A stretch of DNA of 46,906 bases, taken from the IMG/VR virus record IMGVR_UViG_3300048838_000698, positions 1 to 46,906 of that record; one strand, given 5' to 3'. This DNA is from a virus. Shown here one piece after another: positions 6,080 to 13,098 of the stretch. Both the position numbers and the translations under genes were made by a program. The notes beneath the pieces were generated by a model that was not told where the DNA came from, did no database searches, and saw only the letters and a program-made list of their open reading frames with translations. The stretch's first letter is position 1. Each line of letters begins with the position of its first letter.

Positions 6080-6821
6080 TCGACGGCAGCACCGCCCGAT
6101 GGGGTGGGAAGATGACGGTGACGACGGCGGCGATCCGGGGTGGTCGCTGTCGGAGATGGACAGGCAGGTGTTCGGCGCGCTGAAGGAAATTAACACCGGC
6201 GTCATGACACCAGAGCGCGCGATTGTTGCCAAGCGCGGCGACGCCATTGATCTCGGCGGCAAATTCCGGCTGACGCCGGTGGGGTTGGAAATCACCGGCG
6301 AAGTTTCCGAGTCAGAGTGGGGTGATTTTTTCCAGCTCATTCAGCGGGTGCAATCCAGCCTGCAATGGCTGATTGGCGACTGGATTGCCTACGGCGAAAT
6401 GACGTTGGGAAAAACGTATGAAAATATGGCAGAAATCACCGGCTTCAGCGCGAAAACGCTGCGAAATATGGTGTATGTGGCCCGCGCGATACCCATGTCC
6501 TTACGTAAGGACACGCTCACTTTTGGGCATCATAACGTGGTTGCCGGGCTGCCCGCACCGCGCCAACAGCAGTGGCTGGAGTACGCGGAAGTGAACAACC
6601 TGAGCGTGGCCGCGCTGACCAAAGCGATTAAGGGAACGCCTGATCCAGGCGAACCGCCAGCGAAGTTGTTCCAGCGTGACGCGGCAGCTATTGCTCGAAT
6701 CAGCATGTCAAGGAAGATGCCGCGCGGCAAAAAGCGCGCCGATGCGCTGGCGAAAGTGCGGAACATGCGTGCCTGGCTTGACGATGTTGAGCGCTGGTTG
6801 GAGGGAGGCGACAATGGGTAA
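6063..6821 (+). CDS. Putative ParB-like DNA-binding protein
   Basis: A 252-residue protein starting at ATG 6063 with GGGAGG upstream and overlapping the end of parA. After an acidic head (WEDDGDDGGDPGW), a central region holds LQWLIGDWIAYGEMTLGKTY and then ENMAEITGFSAKTLRNMVYVA, a helix-turn-helix-like pair, followed by LTFGHHNVVAGLP. This layout occurs in phage and plasmid proteins that bind DNA. The classical ParB N-terminal motif is not visible, so the call rests on position next to parA plus the HTH. The C-terminus is basic and helical. Confidence 0.55.
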   Translation: MPSARDRRQHRPMGWEDDGDDGGDPGWSLSEMDRQVFGALKEINTGVMTPERAIVAKRGDAIDLGGKFRLTPVGLEITGEVSESEWGDFFQLIQRVQSSLQWLIGDWIAYGEMTLGKTYENMAEITGFSAKTLRNMVYVARAIPMSLRKDTLTFGHHNVVAGLPAPRQQQWLEYAEVNNLSVAALTKAIKGTPDPGEPPAKLFQRDAAAIARISMSRKMPRGKKRADALAKVRNMRAWLDDVERWLEGGDNG

Positions 6822-7599
6822 GACAACTATCGAATGGGCATCGCACACCTGGAACCCGTACACCTGGGCGTGCCGCAAGGTCTCGCCGGGCTGCGCCAAC
6901 TGCTACGCCGAATTTCTGGCCGAACGCCGCAACGGGCCAGGCGCGTTCAACCGCGCACCGGAATGGCGTGGGGCGCGGGCGATGCAGGAGATCAGGCGGA
7001 TGCCGCGCGGCGCGGTTGTGTTCGTCAACAGCATGAGCGACACGTATCACGAACAGGCGCGCGTGTCGTGGATACACAGCATCCACAACATCGCGGCGTA
7101 TCTGCGCCCGGACGTGACGTTTCTGCTGCTGACCAAGCGCCCGGAGCGCGCACTGGCGCTGGCGCGCACGCTGACCTACCCGCCGAACCTGTGGGTAGGC
7201 ACGAGTGTCGAGAACGCCGACTACCTGTGGCGGTTGGACTACCTGCTGCGCATCCCGGCGGCGGGGCATTTCGTGAGCGCTGAACCGCTGCTGGGGCCGC
7301 TGCCGGGCCTGCGCCAATATGTGCAGTCTGGACTGAAGTGGGTGATTGTCGGCGCGGAGAGCGGCGCGAAACGGCGGCCTTTCGACAAAGCCTGGGCGCG
7401 CGACATCCGCGATATGTGCGGGCGCGCGGGCGTGGCGTATATGTTCAAGCAGGGCGGCGCCTACGCCAGCGGGCAGGACAGGCTGCTCGACGGGCGCACC
7501 TGGGATGAGACGCCGTTCACACCGCGCGCGCAAGCGGTGCCGGCGGTTCCAATGCCAATGCTGCCGGTGCAAATGGGCTTGTGGGGTGAACAGCGATGA
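6814..7599 (+). CDS. Phage Gp37/Gp68 family protein (DUF5131)
   Basis: A 261-residue protein with the family signature near the N-terminus: TIEWASHTWNPYTWAC, then VSPGCANCYAE, giving Cys20, Cys27 and Cys30. Later motifs FVNSMSDTYHE, LLLTKRPER, LWVGTSVEN, FVSAEPLLG and WVIVGAESG are characteristic. The family resembles radical-SAM-type barrels with a metal-binding cysteine cluster, but no reaction is established. Start ATG 6814 overlaps the previous stop. It is in the rightward operon between the ParB-like gene and three small genes. Confidence 0.88.
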   Translation: MGKTTIEWASHTWNPYTWACRKVSPGCANCYAEFLAERRNGPGAFNRAPEWRGARAMQEIRRMPRGAVVFVNSMSDTYHEQARVSWIHSIHNIAAYLRPDVTFLLLTKRPERALALARTLTYPPNLWVGTSVENADYLWRLDYLLRIPAAGHFVSAEPLLGPLPGLRQYVQSGLKWVIVGAESGAKRRPFDKAWARDIRDMCGRAGVAYMFKQGGAYASGQDRLLDGRTWDETPFTPRAQAVPAVPMPMLPVQMGLWGEQR

Positions 7600-8060
7600 G
7601 CGCGCCGACGCTGTTTTACACCGTGCACGCCATCAACCCGTATCGGTACCTGCTGGACCATCTGCGGATGCTGCCTGGCGGCGGTGACGTAGGCGGTGTG
7701 GTGCGGCACGTGTTCGCGTGGTCTGAGGCGGCGGAGAGTTTACGGAAGGCTGAGGAAACGCTGGCGACGGTAGGGCGTGACTATGGGCGTGAGCTGAGCC
7801 GGGAACGCAAGGCGCTGGCGGCGCTGCGCCCCACTGACCCGGCACGGCGCGACCATGAGCGCGCGCTGGCCCACCTGGAGCGCGGCGGGTACGAGACGCT
7901 GACGTGGCGGTTGCAGGTGGCGGCACGTGAAGTGGCCCGTCAGCAGGCACGCCTGGACGAGATTGACGCCATGCTGCGCCAGGTGGCGGCAGTCGACGAG
8001 TCGGTACGGCTGGCGCTGAGCGAGGGAGCGCGCGAGCATGTCGAGACGACGACCGGTTGA
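7596..8060 (+). CDS. Hypothetical coiled-coil protein (154 aa)
   Basis: The start overlaps the DUF5131 stop by four bases (ATGA), implying coupling. Residues about 45-140 are predominantly charged helix (SLRKAEETLATVGRDYG, RRDHERALAHLERG, ARQQARLDEIDAMLRQV), a probable coiled coil. The first 40 residues are a short globular head. No family is recognised. Confidence 0.7.
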   Translation: MSAPTLFYTVHAINPYRYLLDHLRMLPGGGDVGGVVRHVFAWSEAAESLRKAEETLATVGRDYGRELSRERKALAALRPTDPARRDHERALAHLERGGYETLTWRLQVAAREVARQQARLDEIDAMLRQVAAVDESVRLALSEGAREHVETTTG

Positions 8061-8313
8061 CCCGCGCCAACTGGCGCTGCCGCTGTACTGGGCACCTGAC
8101 CCGACGCCCTACGAGCTGTACGTGGCACACGTGGTGCAGGACTTGTGCCGGCGCAGCGGCGGCCCGGTGCCGGCAACAGTGGTGGCGGGGCACCTGGGGA
8201 AAGCAGACCGGACGGCGCGCCTGTATCTGCGCCGGTTGGAGCGGGCACGAGTGGCGATGCGCCCGAAGGGGCCGCGCAGTGGGTGGATGGTCACGAGAGG
8301 AATGGTGCAGTGA
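8038..8313 (+). CDS. Small winged-helix-like protein (91 aa)
   Basis: ATG 8038 has GAGGGAG upstream and overlaps the preceding gene by 23 bases. After LALPLYWAP, the segment ELYVAHVVQDLCRR, VPATVVAGHLGKADRTARL, YLRRLERARV and the wing-like SGWMVTRG resembles a small winged helix that could bind DNA. A relative of MarR-like modules is possible but unproven. Confidence 0.65.
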   Translation: MSRRRPVDPRQLALPLYWAPDPTPYELYVAHVVQDLCRRSGGPVPATVVAGHLGKADRTARLYLRRLERARVAMRPKGPRSGWMVTRGMVQ

Positions 8314-8762
8314 ATAACGACAACGGCGACATGGGGGGACTACCCGTGTTGAGGCTCACTACCAAACAATGGACTGATGCGGTTAGGTTTCTTGCGTGTG
8401 ATGCGACGATGCGTGCGATGGTTGGAAAAGTCAGTCAGGAATTAAAAACCATCATTGACGCACAGGCGGATGTAACTAGGCAGAAGGGAAATGACGCAAT
8501 GAGCGATGCGAAAAAGACTGGAATCTATGTGATTCAGGAGAGCGGGTGGGACCCATATTTGATTGAAATATTGGAAGGGCCAGCAGACCAGGATGTTGGC
8601 GATCTGTTCGACCTTTTCCTCGACGAGACTGGATATACCGGTAAGCCACTGGGATTGGGAGATTATTTGGGTGAACGGAGGGATGCGTTTATAGAGTGGC
8701 TGGGGCAGAGGGCGGGGTGGCGTGTTGTTGATTACGATAGCATATACATCGGCGGCAAATAG
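8310..8762 (+). CDS. Hypothetical protein, last gene of the rightward operon (150 aa)
   Basis: GTG 8310 overlaps the previous stop in a GTGA junction, with AGAGG about nine bases upstream. The N-terminal half is helical (QWTDAVRFLACDATMRAMVG), the C-terminal half acidic and aromatic (DVGDLFDLFLDETGY, IEWLGQRAGWRVVDYDS). Base use is visibly more AT-rich than the genes before it. A strong terminator follows immediately. No family recognised. A shorter product from ATG 8331 (GLPVLRL) cannot be excluded. Confidence 0.65.
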   Translation: MNNDNGDMGGLPVLRLTTKQWTDAVRFLACDATMRAMVGKVSQELKTIIDAQADVTRQKGNDAMSDAKKTGIYVIQESGWDPYLIEILEGPADQDVGDLFDLFLDETGYTGKPLGLGDYLGERRDAFIEWLGQRAGWRVVDYDSIYIGGK

Positions 8763-8770
8763 TCGTACTG

Positions 8771-8810
8771 CAACAACAGAAAGCCGGGCCGAGAGGCCCG
8801 GCTTTTGTTG
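8771..8810. terminator. Bidirectional terminator between convergent genes
   Basis: AAAGCCGGGCC (8780-8790) pairs with GGCCCGGCTTT (8795-8805) across a GAGA loop, and outer CAACA (8771-8775) pairs with TGTTG (8806-8810). A T-tract follows the stem on the plus strand. It separates the rightward early operon from the leftward genes at 8821-9707. Confidence 0.9.
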
Positions 8811-8820
8811 GGGGTAGGCG

Positions 8821-8880
8821 CTACTCCGACTCGTAGAGCGCAATAACGAGTTCTTTCGGCGTTTGGCGTTTATCAACCAT
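8821..8880 (-). CDS. Possible micro-ORF, 19 residues
   Basis: ATG 8880 has a clean GGAGG eight bases upstream and overlaps the stop of the preceding gene by eight bases, so coupled translation is plausible. The 19-residue product (MVDKRQTPKELVIALYESE) is helical and acidic at its end. Nothing else supports it, and it may be a chance ORF. Confidence 0.3.
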   Translation of the reverse strand: MVDKRQTPKELVIALYESE

Positions 8881-9415
8881 TGCGCAGCGCCTCCACTTGC
8901 TGACGACTGACCCGGCCCGCGCGCTGCGGGTTCGATTCGCTGGGATCGAGGTAGCGCGTGAGTTTTCCGCGCGCGATGAGGTCGTTGACGTAGACCAGAT
9001 CGCGCGTTTCGGCGCTGCCACGCAGGACGCGCGCTGCCTCGGTGAGTGTGACGAGTTCGTCGCCGCGCGCCCACAACTGCGCTTGCATGACGAGCTGCCC
9101 CAACTCACTCGTCCAAAACGTATCTGGGATGGTATAGCTGGGTTCCAGCGGAGACGCATAGAGCGTCTCCATGATGGACTGTGTCATGCCCATCACCTCA
9201 AACGTCAGCATGTCGTCACGTTTAGGCTGGTCATTGACGACCCGGCATAGCGTCTCGATCATCTCGCGCAGTGGAGATTGTTCTGCTGGGTGTGGTTGGC
9301 CGGACGTGCCCAGCACATCCGGCGGGGCAAACCAGAGTTGTCCCAAATAGCGCCACTGCAGATGGTAGAGCAGATTTGAGACTATCTCGACTGTGATTTT
9401 GTTTACATCAAACAA
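8873..9415 (-). CDS. Hypothetical protein with C-terminal HTH-like domain (180 aa)
   Basis: The start is assigned to TTG 9415 because GGAGG lies seven bases upstream; GTG 9421 is too close to it. The N-terminal region is helical (VEIVSNLLYHLQWRYLGQLWF). The C-terminal 60 residues (DELVTLTEAARVLRGSAETRDLVYVN, DLIARGKLTRYLD, then SRQQVEAL) resemble a MerR/excisionase-type HTH. It could be a regulator or excisionase partner, but distance from int is 5 kb. It forms a short leftward operon with the gene at 9477-9707. Confidence 0.6.
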   Translation of the reverse strand: MFDVNKITVEIVSNLLYHLQWRYLGQLWFAPPDVLGTSGQPHPAEQSPLREMIETLCRVVNDQPKRDDMLTFEVMGMTQSIMETLYASPLEPSYTIPDTFWTSELGQLVMQAQLWARGDELVTLTEAARVLRGSAETRDLVYVNDLIARGKLTRYLDPSESNPQRAGRVSRQQVEALRNG

Positions 9416-9434
9416 AGTTACACCTCCAATACGA

Positions 9435-9455
9435 AGGCCCGCGCTGCGCGGGCCT
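9435..9455. other. GC-rich hairpin between two leftward genes
   Basis: AGGCCCGCGC (9435-9444) is complementary to GCGCGGGCCT (9446-9455). The loop must open a few pairs to close. It stands between the stop of the 76-aa gene and the ribosome-binding site of the next. There is no strong T-tract, so it may be an attenuator or mRNA-stabilising hairpin. Confidence 0.4.
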
Positions 9456-9476
9456 GTTTGCGATAAAAGGCGTTGA

Positions 9477-9707
9477 TTACTCCGGCGCTTCGACCTTGCG
9501 CCACCGGCGCAGGTCAGGCTGCCACTTGCGCATCTCAGCGACGGCTTCCGCCGCCGTCTCGACGGTGATGATCCCGTCGAGGCTTCCGATGTCGTACCCG
9601 CCGTCGGGGTTTTCAAACACCGTTACTTCTATCGAATAGCGGGTCTGCTCATTCTTAACCTCAGCCTTGAGGCCGTCCCACCCACTTACCATTTCGATCT
9701 TCTTCAT
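9477..9707 (-). CDS. Small hypothetical protein (76 aa)
   Basis: ATG 9707 follows AAAGGG. The sequence alternates beta-like and helical parts (TRYSIEVTVFENPDGGYDIG, VETAAEAVAEMRKW). It is the first gene of a leftward two-gene unit. The AT-rich dyad at 9727-9766 immediately upstream probably contains its promoter. No family recognised. Confidence 0.65.
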   Translation of the reverse strand: MKKIEMVSGWDGLKAEVKNEQTRYSIEVTVFENPDGGYDIGSLDGIITVETAAEAVAEMRKWQPDLRRWRKVEAPE

Positions 9708-9726
9708 TTCAGTGCCCTTTCTTGAT

Positions 9727-9766
9727 AACTTAGCTTAGTTATAGTATATGACAATTTAGCTAAGTT
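9727..9766 (-). promoter_or_regulatory. AT-rich dyad, probable promoter/operator of the leftward unit
   Basis: AACTTAGCT (9727-9735) and AGCTAAGTT (9758-9766) are perfect inverted repeats with a 22-base spacer containing TATACTATAA on the minus strand, a good -10 candidate. Each arm contains TTAGCT, itself near-palindromic. This is the most AT-rich spot in the area. The architecture suggests a repressor covering the -10. Confidence 0.5.
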
Positions 9767-9807
9767 GAAACCCCTAATTGGTGGGGGTACGACTGTTTAG
9801 CGCGTTG

Positions 9808-9839
9808 TTGCCGCTAATTCAGAACCCCCGTGCTATGCT
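9808..9839 (+). promoter_or_regulatory. TTGTTGCCGCTAAT element, candidate promoter
   Basis: GTTGTTGCCGCTAAT begins at 9804 and TATGCT lies at 9834-9839, 20 bases after TTGCCG, followed by GAGG. The same element with identical spacing precedes the gene cluster at 32288 and, in a slightly different form, the Sak4 gene. A 20-base gap is unlike the usual 17 of sigma-70, so another factor may be involved. Confidence 0.4.
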
Positions 9840-10341
9840 GAGGGCAGCGAAGGGGAGGTGGCATCTGGCGATTGACATCGCACGACTGAAGCGCGAGTAT
9901 CGCGCAGTATGCAACAAATGCTGCATCAATCCAGATGACGGCCCGGCCAGCAGCTTCGAGGTAGCGCTGGCACGCGGCGAACTGGCGAAGCTGCGCCAAG
10001 CGACGGCTCGCTACGATTACCGCGACTGGCGCGAACTGCGCGATGTGAGCGTCTACTGGATGAGCGTGCTGTCGTACATGTCGCCGGGCGGGTGGTGCTG
10101 GACGGAGGCACGTCTGTGGGCGCGCGTGGTGGCGGAGGTGCGGCGGCGCTGCCCGCAGACGGCGGCAGAGGTGGTCGAGGCGTACACTGCCAGCGCGGTC
10201 GAGGACGCCTTTAGCGCTGCGCTGCGCGAGGTGCTGCGCGAACTGCGTGCGGACATGCCGCTGCGCGAACTGCACCGGAGGCAGGCCGCCAAGGGTTACG
10301 CCGTCAACCCGCTGCGTTTCAAGCAGTCGCCCGCGTCGTAA
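9835..10341 (+). CDS. Hypothetical protein (about 168 aa)
   Basis: The reading frame is open and codon use is GC-rich like the neighbours. The first ATG (9835) has no ribosome-binding site and overlaps the putative -10. GGGGAGG at 9852-9858 instead points to a start near CTG 9865 or ATT 9871. The product is rich in Arg and Glu helices (IARLKREYRAVCNKCCI, EDAFSAALREVLRELRADM) with a CxxCC motif near the N-terminus. No family recognised. Codons 26-31 contain a copy of the dispersed dyad. Confidence 0.6.
   Translation: MLRAAKGRWHLAIDIARLKREYRAVCNKCCINPDDGPASSFEVALARGELAKLRQATARYDYRDWRELRDVSVYWMSVLSYMSPGGWCWTEARLWARVVAEVRRRCPQTAAEVVEAYTASAVEDAFSAALREVLRELRADMPLRELHRRQAAKGYAVNPLRFKQSPAS
9909..9926 (+). 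promoter_or_regulatory. Dispersed dyad site, copy D
   Basis: ATGCAACAAATGCTGCAT matches the 18-bp consensus at 17 positions. It is read here in a frame giving CNKCC, unlike the QQML frame of copies A, C and E, which argues for conservation at DNA level. Confidence 0.5.
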
Positions 10342-10384
10342 GGTTAAGATGCCGTTTGCTTGTAAGATTGTCGTAATAGTAATG

Positions 10385-10393
10385 TGGTATAAT
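10385..10393 (+). promoter_or_regulatory. Extended -10 promoter
   Basis: TGGTATAAT is a perfect -10 hexamer with the upstream TG of an extended -10 promoter, in a short AT-rich stretch. The -35 is poor. Transcription would start near 10400 and lead into the gene-free region up to 10763. Confidence 0.6.
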
Positions 10394-10399
10394 AGTTAT

Positions 10400-10750
10400 T
10401 GAAACAGGTGTGCGTTTTTCGCAGGGGCGGCAGTGTTTGACCGGATGCCGGGCGGCGCACACCTGAGCAGCACCGGTGCAATACAGCGAGCGCGGCGATG
10501 ATCGGCGCGGGTGCAGGCACCTTCGGACAGGCCTGCGGGCGTGCAAGGCGGCGGGCACGCGGCAACACCTCGATCTGCCTATCGACAAAGGCAGGGGCAC
10601 GCGAAGCCCGGCTGGATAAGGCGCGGCGAAACCTGGGAGGGGGACGCGGCGCAGGAAGAAGCCTACTCGCACACCTGGCCGCTACAACCTGGGAGGGCGC
10701 GCCGGTTCAAGGACGGGCGCGGGCGGTTCGATCCCGCCAGCGGCACATGC
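10400..10750 (+). ncRNA. Candidate structured RNA in a gene-free 420-base stretch
   Basis: Downstream of the promoter there is no ORF with a convincing start; two overlapping frames (from 10498 and 10511) stay open but look like GC-rich chance frames. Several helices can form: CAGGTGTGCG (10405-10414) with CGCACACCTG (10456-10465), GCGTGC (10539-10544) with GCACGC (10555-10560), CTGCC (10575-10579) with GGCAG (10590-10594), and a tRNA-like end in which GGCCGCT (10677-10683) faces AGCGGC (10739-10744) and GGCGG/CCGCC closes a TTCGATC loop (10722-10738). Class unknown. GC-rich DNA forms helices easily, so this is tentative. Confidence 0.35.
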
Positions 10751-10763
10751 CATATGTGAGCGG

Positions 10764-10958
10764 ATGAACATGCAAGCAACGCTAGATTACCTGAAGCACC
10801 TGCGCGACACCGATCTACCGCAATACTTCGCGGTGTCAACGGCTGTGCTGCTGCTGCTGCTGGAAGGCACATGCGGCCCGGGCGAAGCGGCCATGCGCGC
10901 GACGTTGCAGGCGGCACGCAGACTATTGGGGCAGGAGCGCGCGGGGGAACTGGCATGA
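10764..10958 (+). CDS. Small hypothetical protein (64 aa)
   Basis: ATG 10764 (with a second ATG at 10770) starts a helical protein with a hydrophobic stretch AVSTAVLLLLLEG and an amphipathic C-terminus (AAMRATLQAARRLLG). GAGCGG upstream is a weak ribosome-binding site. The stop overlaps the next start in ATGA. No family recognised. Confidence 0.6.
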   Translation: MNMQATLDYLKHLRDTDLPQYFAVSTAVLLLLLEGTCGPGEAAMRATLQAARRLLGQERAGELA

Positions 10959-11146
10959 CAGGATGGCGCGTTGAACTGTGGAGCTATCGCTTAGGGGTAT
11001 TTGTGCTGGGCGTGCTGATCTATCGCATGGTGGACATGCGCGGCGAATTGCTGCTGGCGCAAATGACGCTCGTGATCGTGATCTGCGTCCGGTTGTGGCA
11101 GCGTTGGCGCACCCAAGACGGTGGCACGGCATATTCCCCTAGATAA
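10955..11146 (+). CDS. Small membrane protein (63 aa)
   Basis: ATG 10955 overlaps the previous stop (ATGA). Two hydrophobic segments are visible, LGVFVLGVLIYRMV and MTLVIVICVRLW, separated by a charged turn, with a basic C-terminus. It sits directly before the terminase genes. Holin-like function cannot be excluded, but the lysis cluster lies elsewhere. Confidence 0.65.
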   Translation: MTGWRVELWSYRLGVFVLGVLIYRMVDMRGELLLAQMTLVIVICVRLWQRWRTQDGGTAYSPR

Positions 11147-11159
11147 CAGGTGGTAACGA

Positions 11160-11633
11160 ATGGCAAAGCGCAAGCGCTACGATGACAAGTTCAGGGCGTC
11201 CGCTGTTGTCATGTTGGAAGCGGCTGGATATACGGGCGACGAACACAGCAGGCTCGGCTCGCTGACGGAAGTATCACGTGAAATAGGCGTGCCAATGCCT
11301 ACGCTAAGCAATTGGTTTAAGGGTGTGAATAACCCGCCACCTTCAGAGATCGTAACCGAAAAAAAGGCGGACTTAGCCGTCGTCTTCGAGGACATCGCTT
11401 ACAAGATGCTGGCACACGCTGGCAACCCTGATGTTATCGACAGTATGTCAGGCAAGGATGCGGTGATCGCCGCGGCAACGGCAACGGACAAAATGCGCTT
11501 ACTGCGTGGCTTGCCGACAGAGATTGTGCAGATCATTCCCGACCTAGTCGCAGCAATCGAAAGCATGGGGCAGTCACCGGCTGATGTTTTCAACCGCATT
11601 ATCCAACGCGCACGAGAAAACGCCCGGTCTTGA
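11160..11633 (+). CDS. terS: Terminase small subunit
   Basis: A 157-residue protein with an N-terminal HTH (FRASAVVMLEAAGY, then SLTEVSREIGVPMPTLSNWFKGV), the recognition part of small terminases and related transposase-like HTHs. Central helices (MLAHAGNPDVIDS, DAVIAAATATDKMRLLRG) would form the oligomer. It lies immediately before TerL and overlaps it by 50 bases, which is the usual order. Its role is recognition of the packaging site on phage DNA. Confidence 0.85.
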   Translation: MAKRKRYDDKFRASAVVMLEAAGYTGDEHSRLGSLTEVSREIGVPMPTLSNWFKGVNNPPPSEIVTEKKADLAVVFEDIAYKMLAHAGNPDVIDSMSGKDAVIAAATATDKMRLLRGLPTEIVQIIPDLVAAIESMGQSPADVFNRIIQRARENARS

Positions 11634-13095
11634 CGCCCTTGTCGATTACGCGCTAGGGCTTGACGGTGACGCCGGTGCTATCGCGGCGACGTCGCTGGCG
11701 GACTTCTGCGAACAATACCTCTGGATACAAGATAAGCAAGATCAGCTTATCCCGCTGCGCCTGAATCGTGCCCAGCGTCACTTCGCCGAACACGTCACCG
11801 GTCGCGACCTGATCCTGAAGGCGCGACAGCTTGGCTTCAGTACCGTGATTGCGGCGCTGATGTTTAAAACCACTGTCGAACGTTCGGCGCGTTCGGTGTC
11901 TATGGCACATGATGACGACACCACGCAAAAACTGCGCCGCATGGCGAAACTGTTCTATGACAACCTACGCGGCGACACGTGGATTACACGCACCCAGGAC
12001 AACGCCGCAGTCACCAGCTACAGCAACGGCAGCGAAGTCACGATCAAGACAGCGGGTAGCAAGCAGGGCGGGCGCGGCGGCACTTACGGCGGCGTGTTTC
12101 ACGGCTCGGAAGTGGCCTTCTGGACGGACGCGAAAGCGATTATCGCAGGCGCTATGCAAGGCGTTTCGCGTGGCGGCATTGTGATCCTGGAGAGCACGCC
12201 GAACGGCACGCAAGGGCTGTTTTACGAAGAAGTGCAGAAAGCCAAGATAGGCGAGAGCGATTACACGCTGCACTTCTATCCGTGGTGGTGGGACGATACC
12301 TACTGCGTACCGCTTGAACAAGGCGAAACGCTGCGCTACAGCGACGACGAGCAGGTGCTGGTTGACCGGCACGGACTGACGCCGGAACAGATTAAGTGGC
12401 GGCGTAAGAAGCTCAACGAGCCGGGTATGCGGGACATCTTCAAGCAGGAGTATCCCGAAGATACGGACACCTGCTTCCTGACCAGCGGCGATAGCGCGTT
12501 TGCTGACGTGCATTTGGCGCTGCGTAACGTGTCACAATCCGCACCTATTCCCGGCCATGAGTACGTTGCGGGCCTCGACTGGGGGCAGGACAACGACTAC
12601 ACCACACTGTCGATTATTGACCGTGTGACACATGAGGAAGTGGCGCTGCAACGCTGGCGGCGTGAGCCTTACGCGGTCATTCGCCAGCACGTCGTGCAGA
12701 CGTGTAAAGCGTGGAACGTGTCGCAGATTACGCCAGAGCGTAACAGCATGAGCAGCAACGTAGAAGCGCTGATTGACGATTTTAGCGCCGCGGGCCTGCG
12801 CGTGAGTGTGTATCCGCTGGTCATGACAAATCTGGTCAAGCATGAGCTTGTGACGCTGTTCAAGACCGGCTATCAGGCTGACGGCCTAACGCTGCTGGAC
12901 ATCCCATACGCGACACAAGAGCTAAATACTTTTGTCAAAAAGCAGACGGCTTCGATGCTGTGGACGTATGCGGCAGAGGGTGACGGACACGACGACACGG
13001 TGATCGCCCGGCTGCTGGCATGGCATTGTATGTTTAACCAGCGCGAGCTAATTGTGGACTATGCGCCGCCTACATTGCGGGACTATCGGGGGTAG
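11584..13095 (+). CDS. terL: Terminase large subunit
   Basis: A 503-residue packaging motor. The ATPase part has a Walker A-like KARQLGFST (residues 79-87), a form common in phage terminases, and Walker B with catalytic Glu in GIVILESTP near residue 200. The C-terminal RNase-H-like nuclease is marked by AGLDWGQDNDYT near residue 330, the segment ITPERNSMSSN and GHDDTVIA near residue 470. These acidic residues cut the concatemer. The ATG at 11584 lies in the end of terS. Confidence 0.95.
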   Translation: MFSTALSNAHEKTPGLDALVDYALGLDGDAGAIAATSLADFCEQYLWIQDKQDQLIPLRLNRAQRHFAEHVTGRDLILKARQLGFSTVIAALMFKTTVERSARSVSMAHDDDTTQKLRRMAKLFYDNLRGDTWITRTQDNAAVTSYSNGSEVTIKTAGSKQGGRGGTYGGVFHGSEVAFWTDAKAIIAGAMQGVSRGGIVILESTPNGTQGLFYEEVQKAKIGESDYTLHFYPWWWDDTYCVPLEQGETLRYSDDEQVLVDRHGLTPEQIKWRRKKLNEPGMRDIFKQEYPEDTDTCFLTSGDSAFADVHLALRNVSQSAPIPGHEYVAGLDWGQDNDYTTLSIIDRVTHEEVALQRWRREPYAVIRQHVVQTCKAWNVSQITPERNSMSSNVEALIDDFSAAGLRVSVYPLVMTNLVKHELVTLFKTGYQADGLTLLDIPYATQELNTFVKKQTASMLWTYAAEGDGHDDTVIARLLAWHCMFNQRELIVDYAPPTLRDYRG

Positions 13096-13098
13096 CAT

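Noticed and set aside
10677-10745. Canonical tRNA gene
   Set aside because: A T-arm and acceptor-like helix exist, but D-arm geometry is poor and no seven-base anticodon loop with a five-bp stem can be formed.
10498-10767. Two overlapping plus-strand frames as real genes
   Set aside because: Neither has a good ribosome-binding site or recognisable domain and they compete in the same DNA; kept only as an alternative to the structured-RNA reading.
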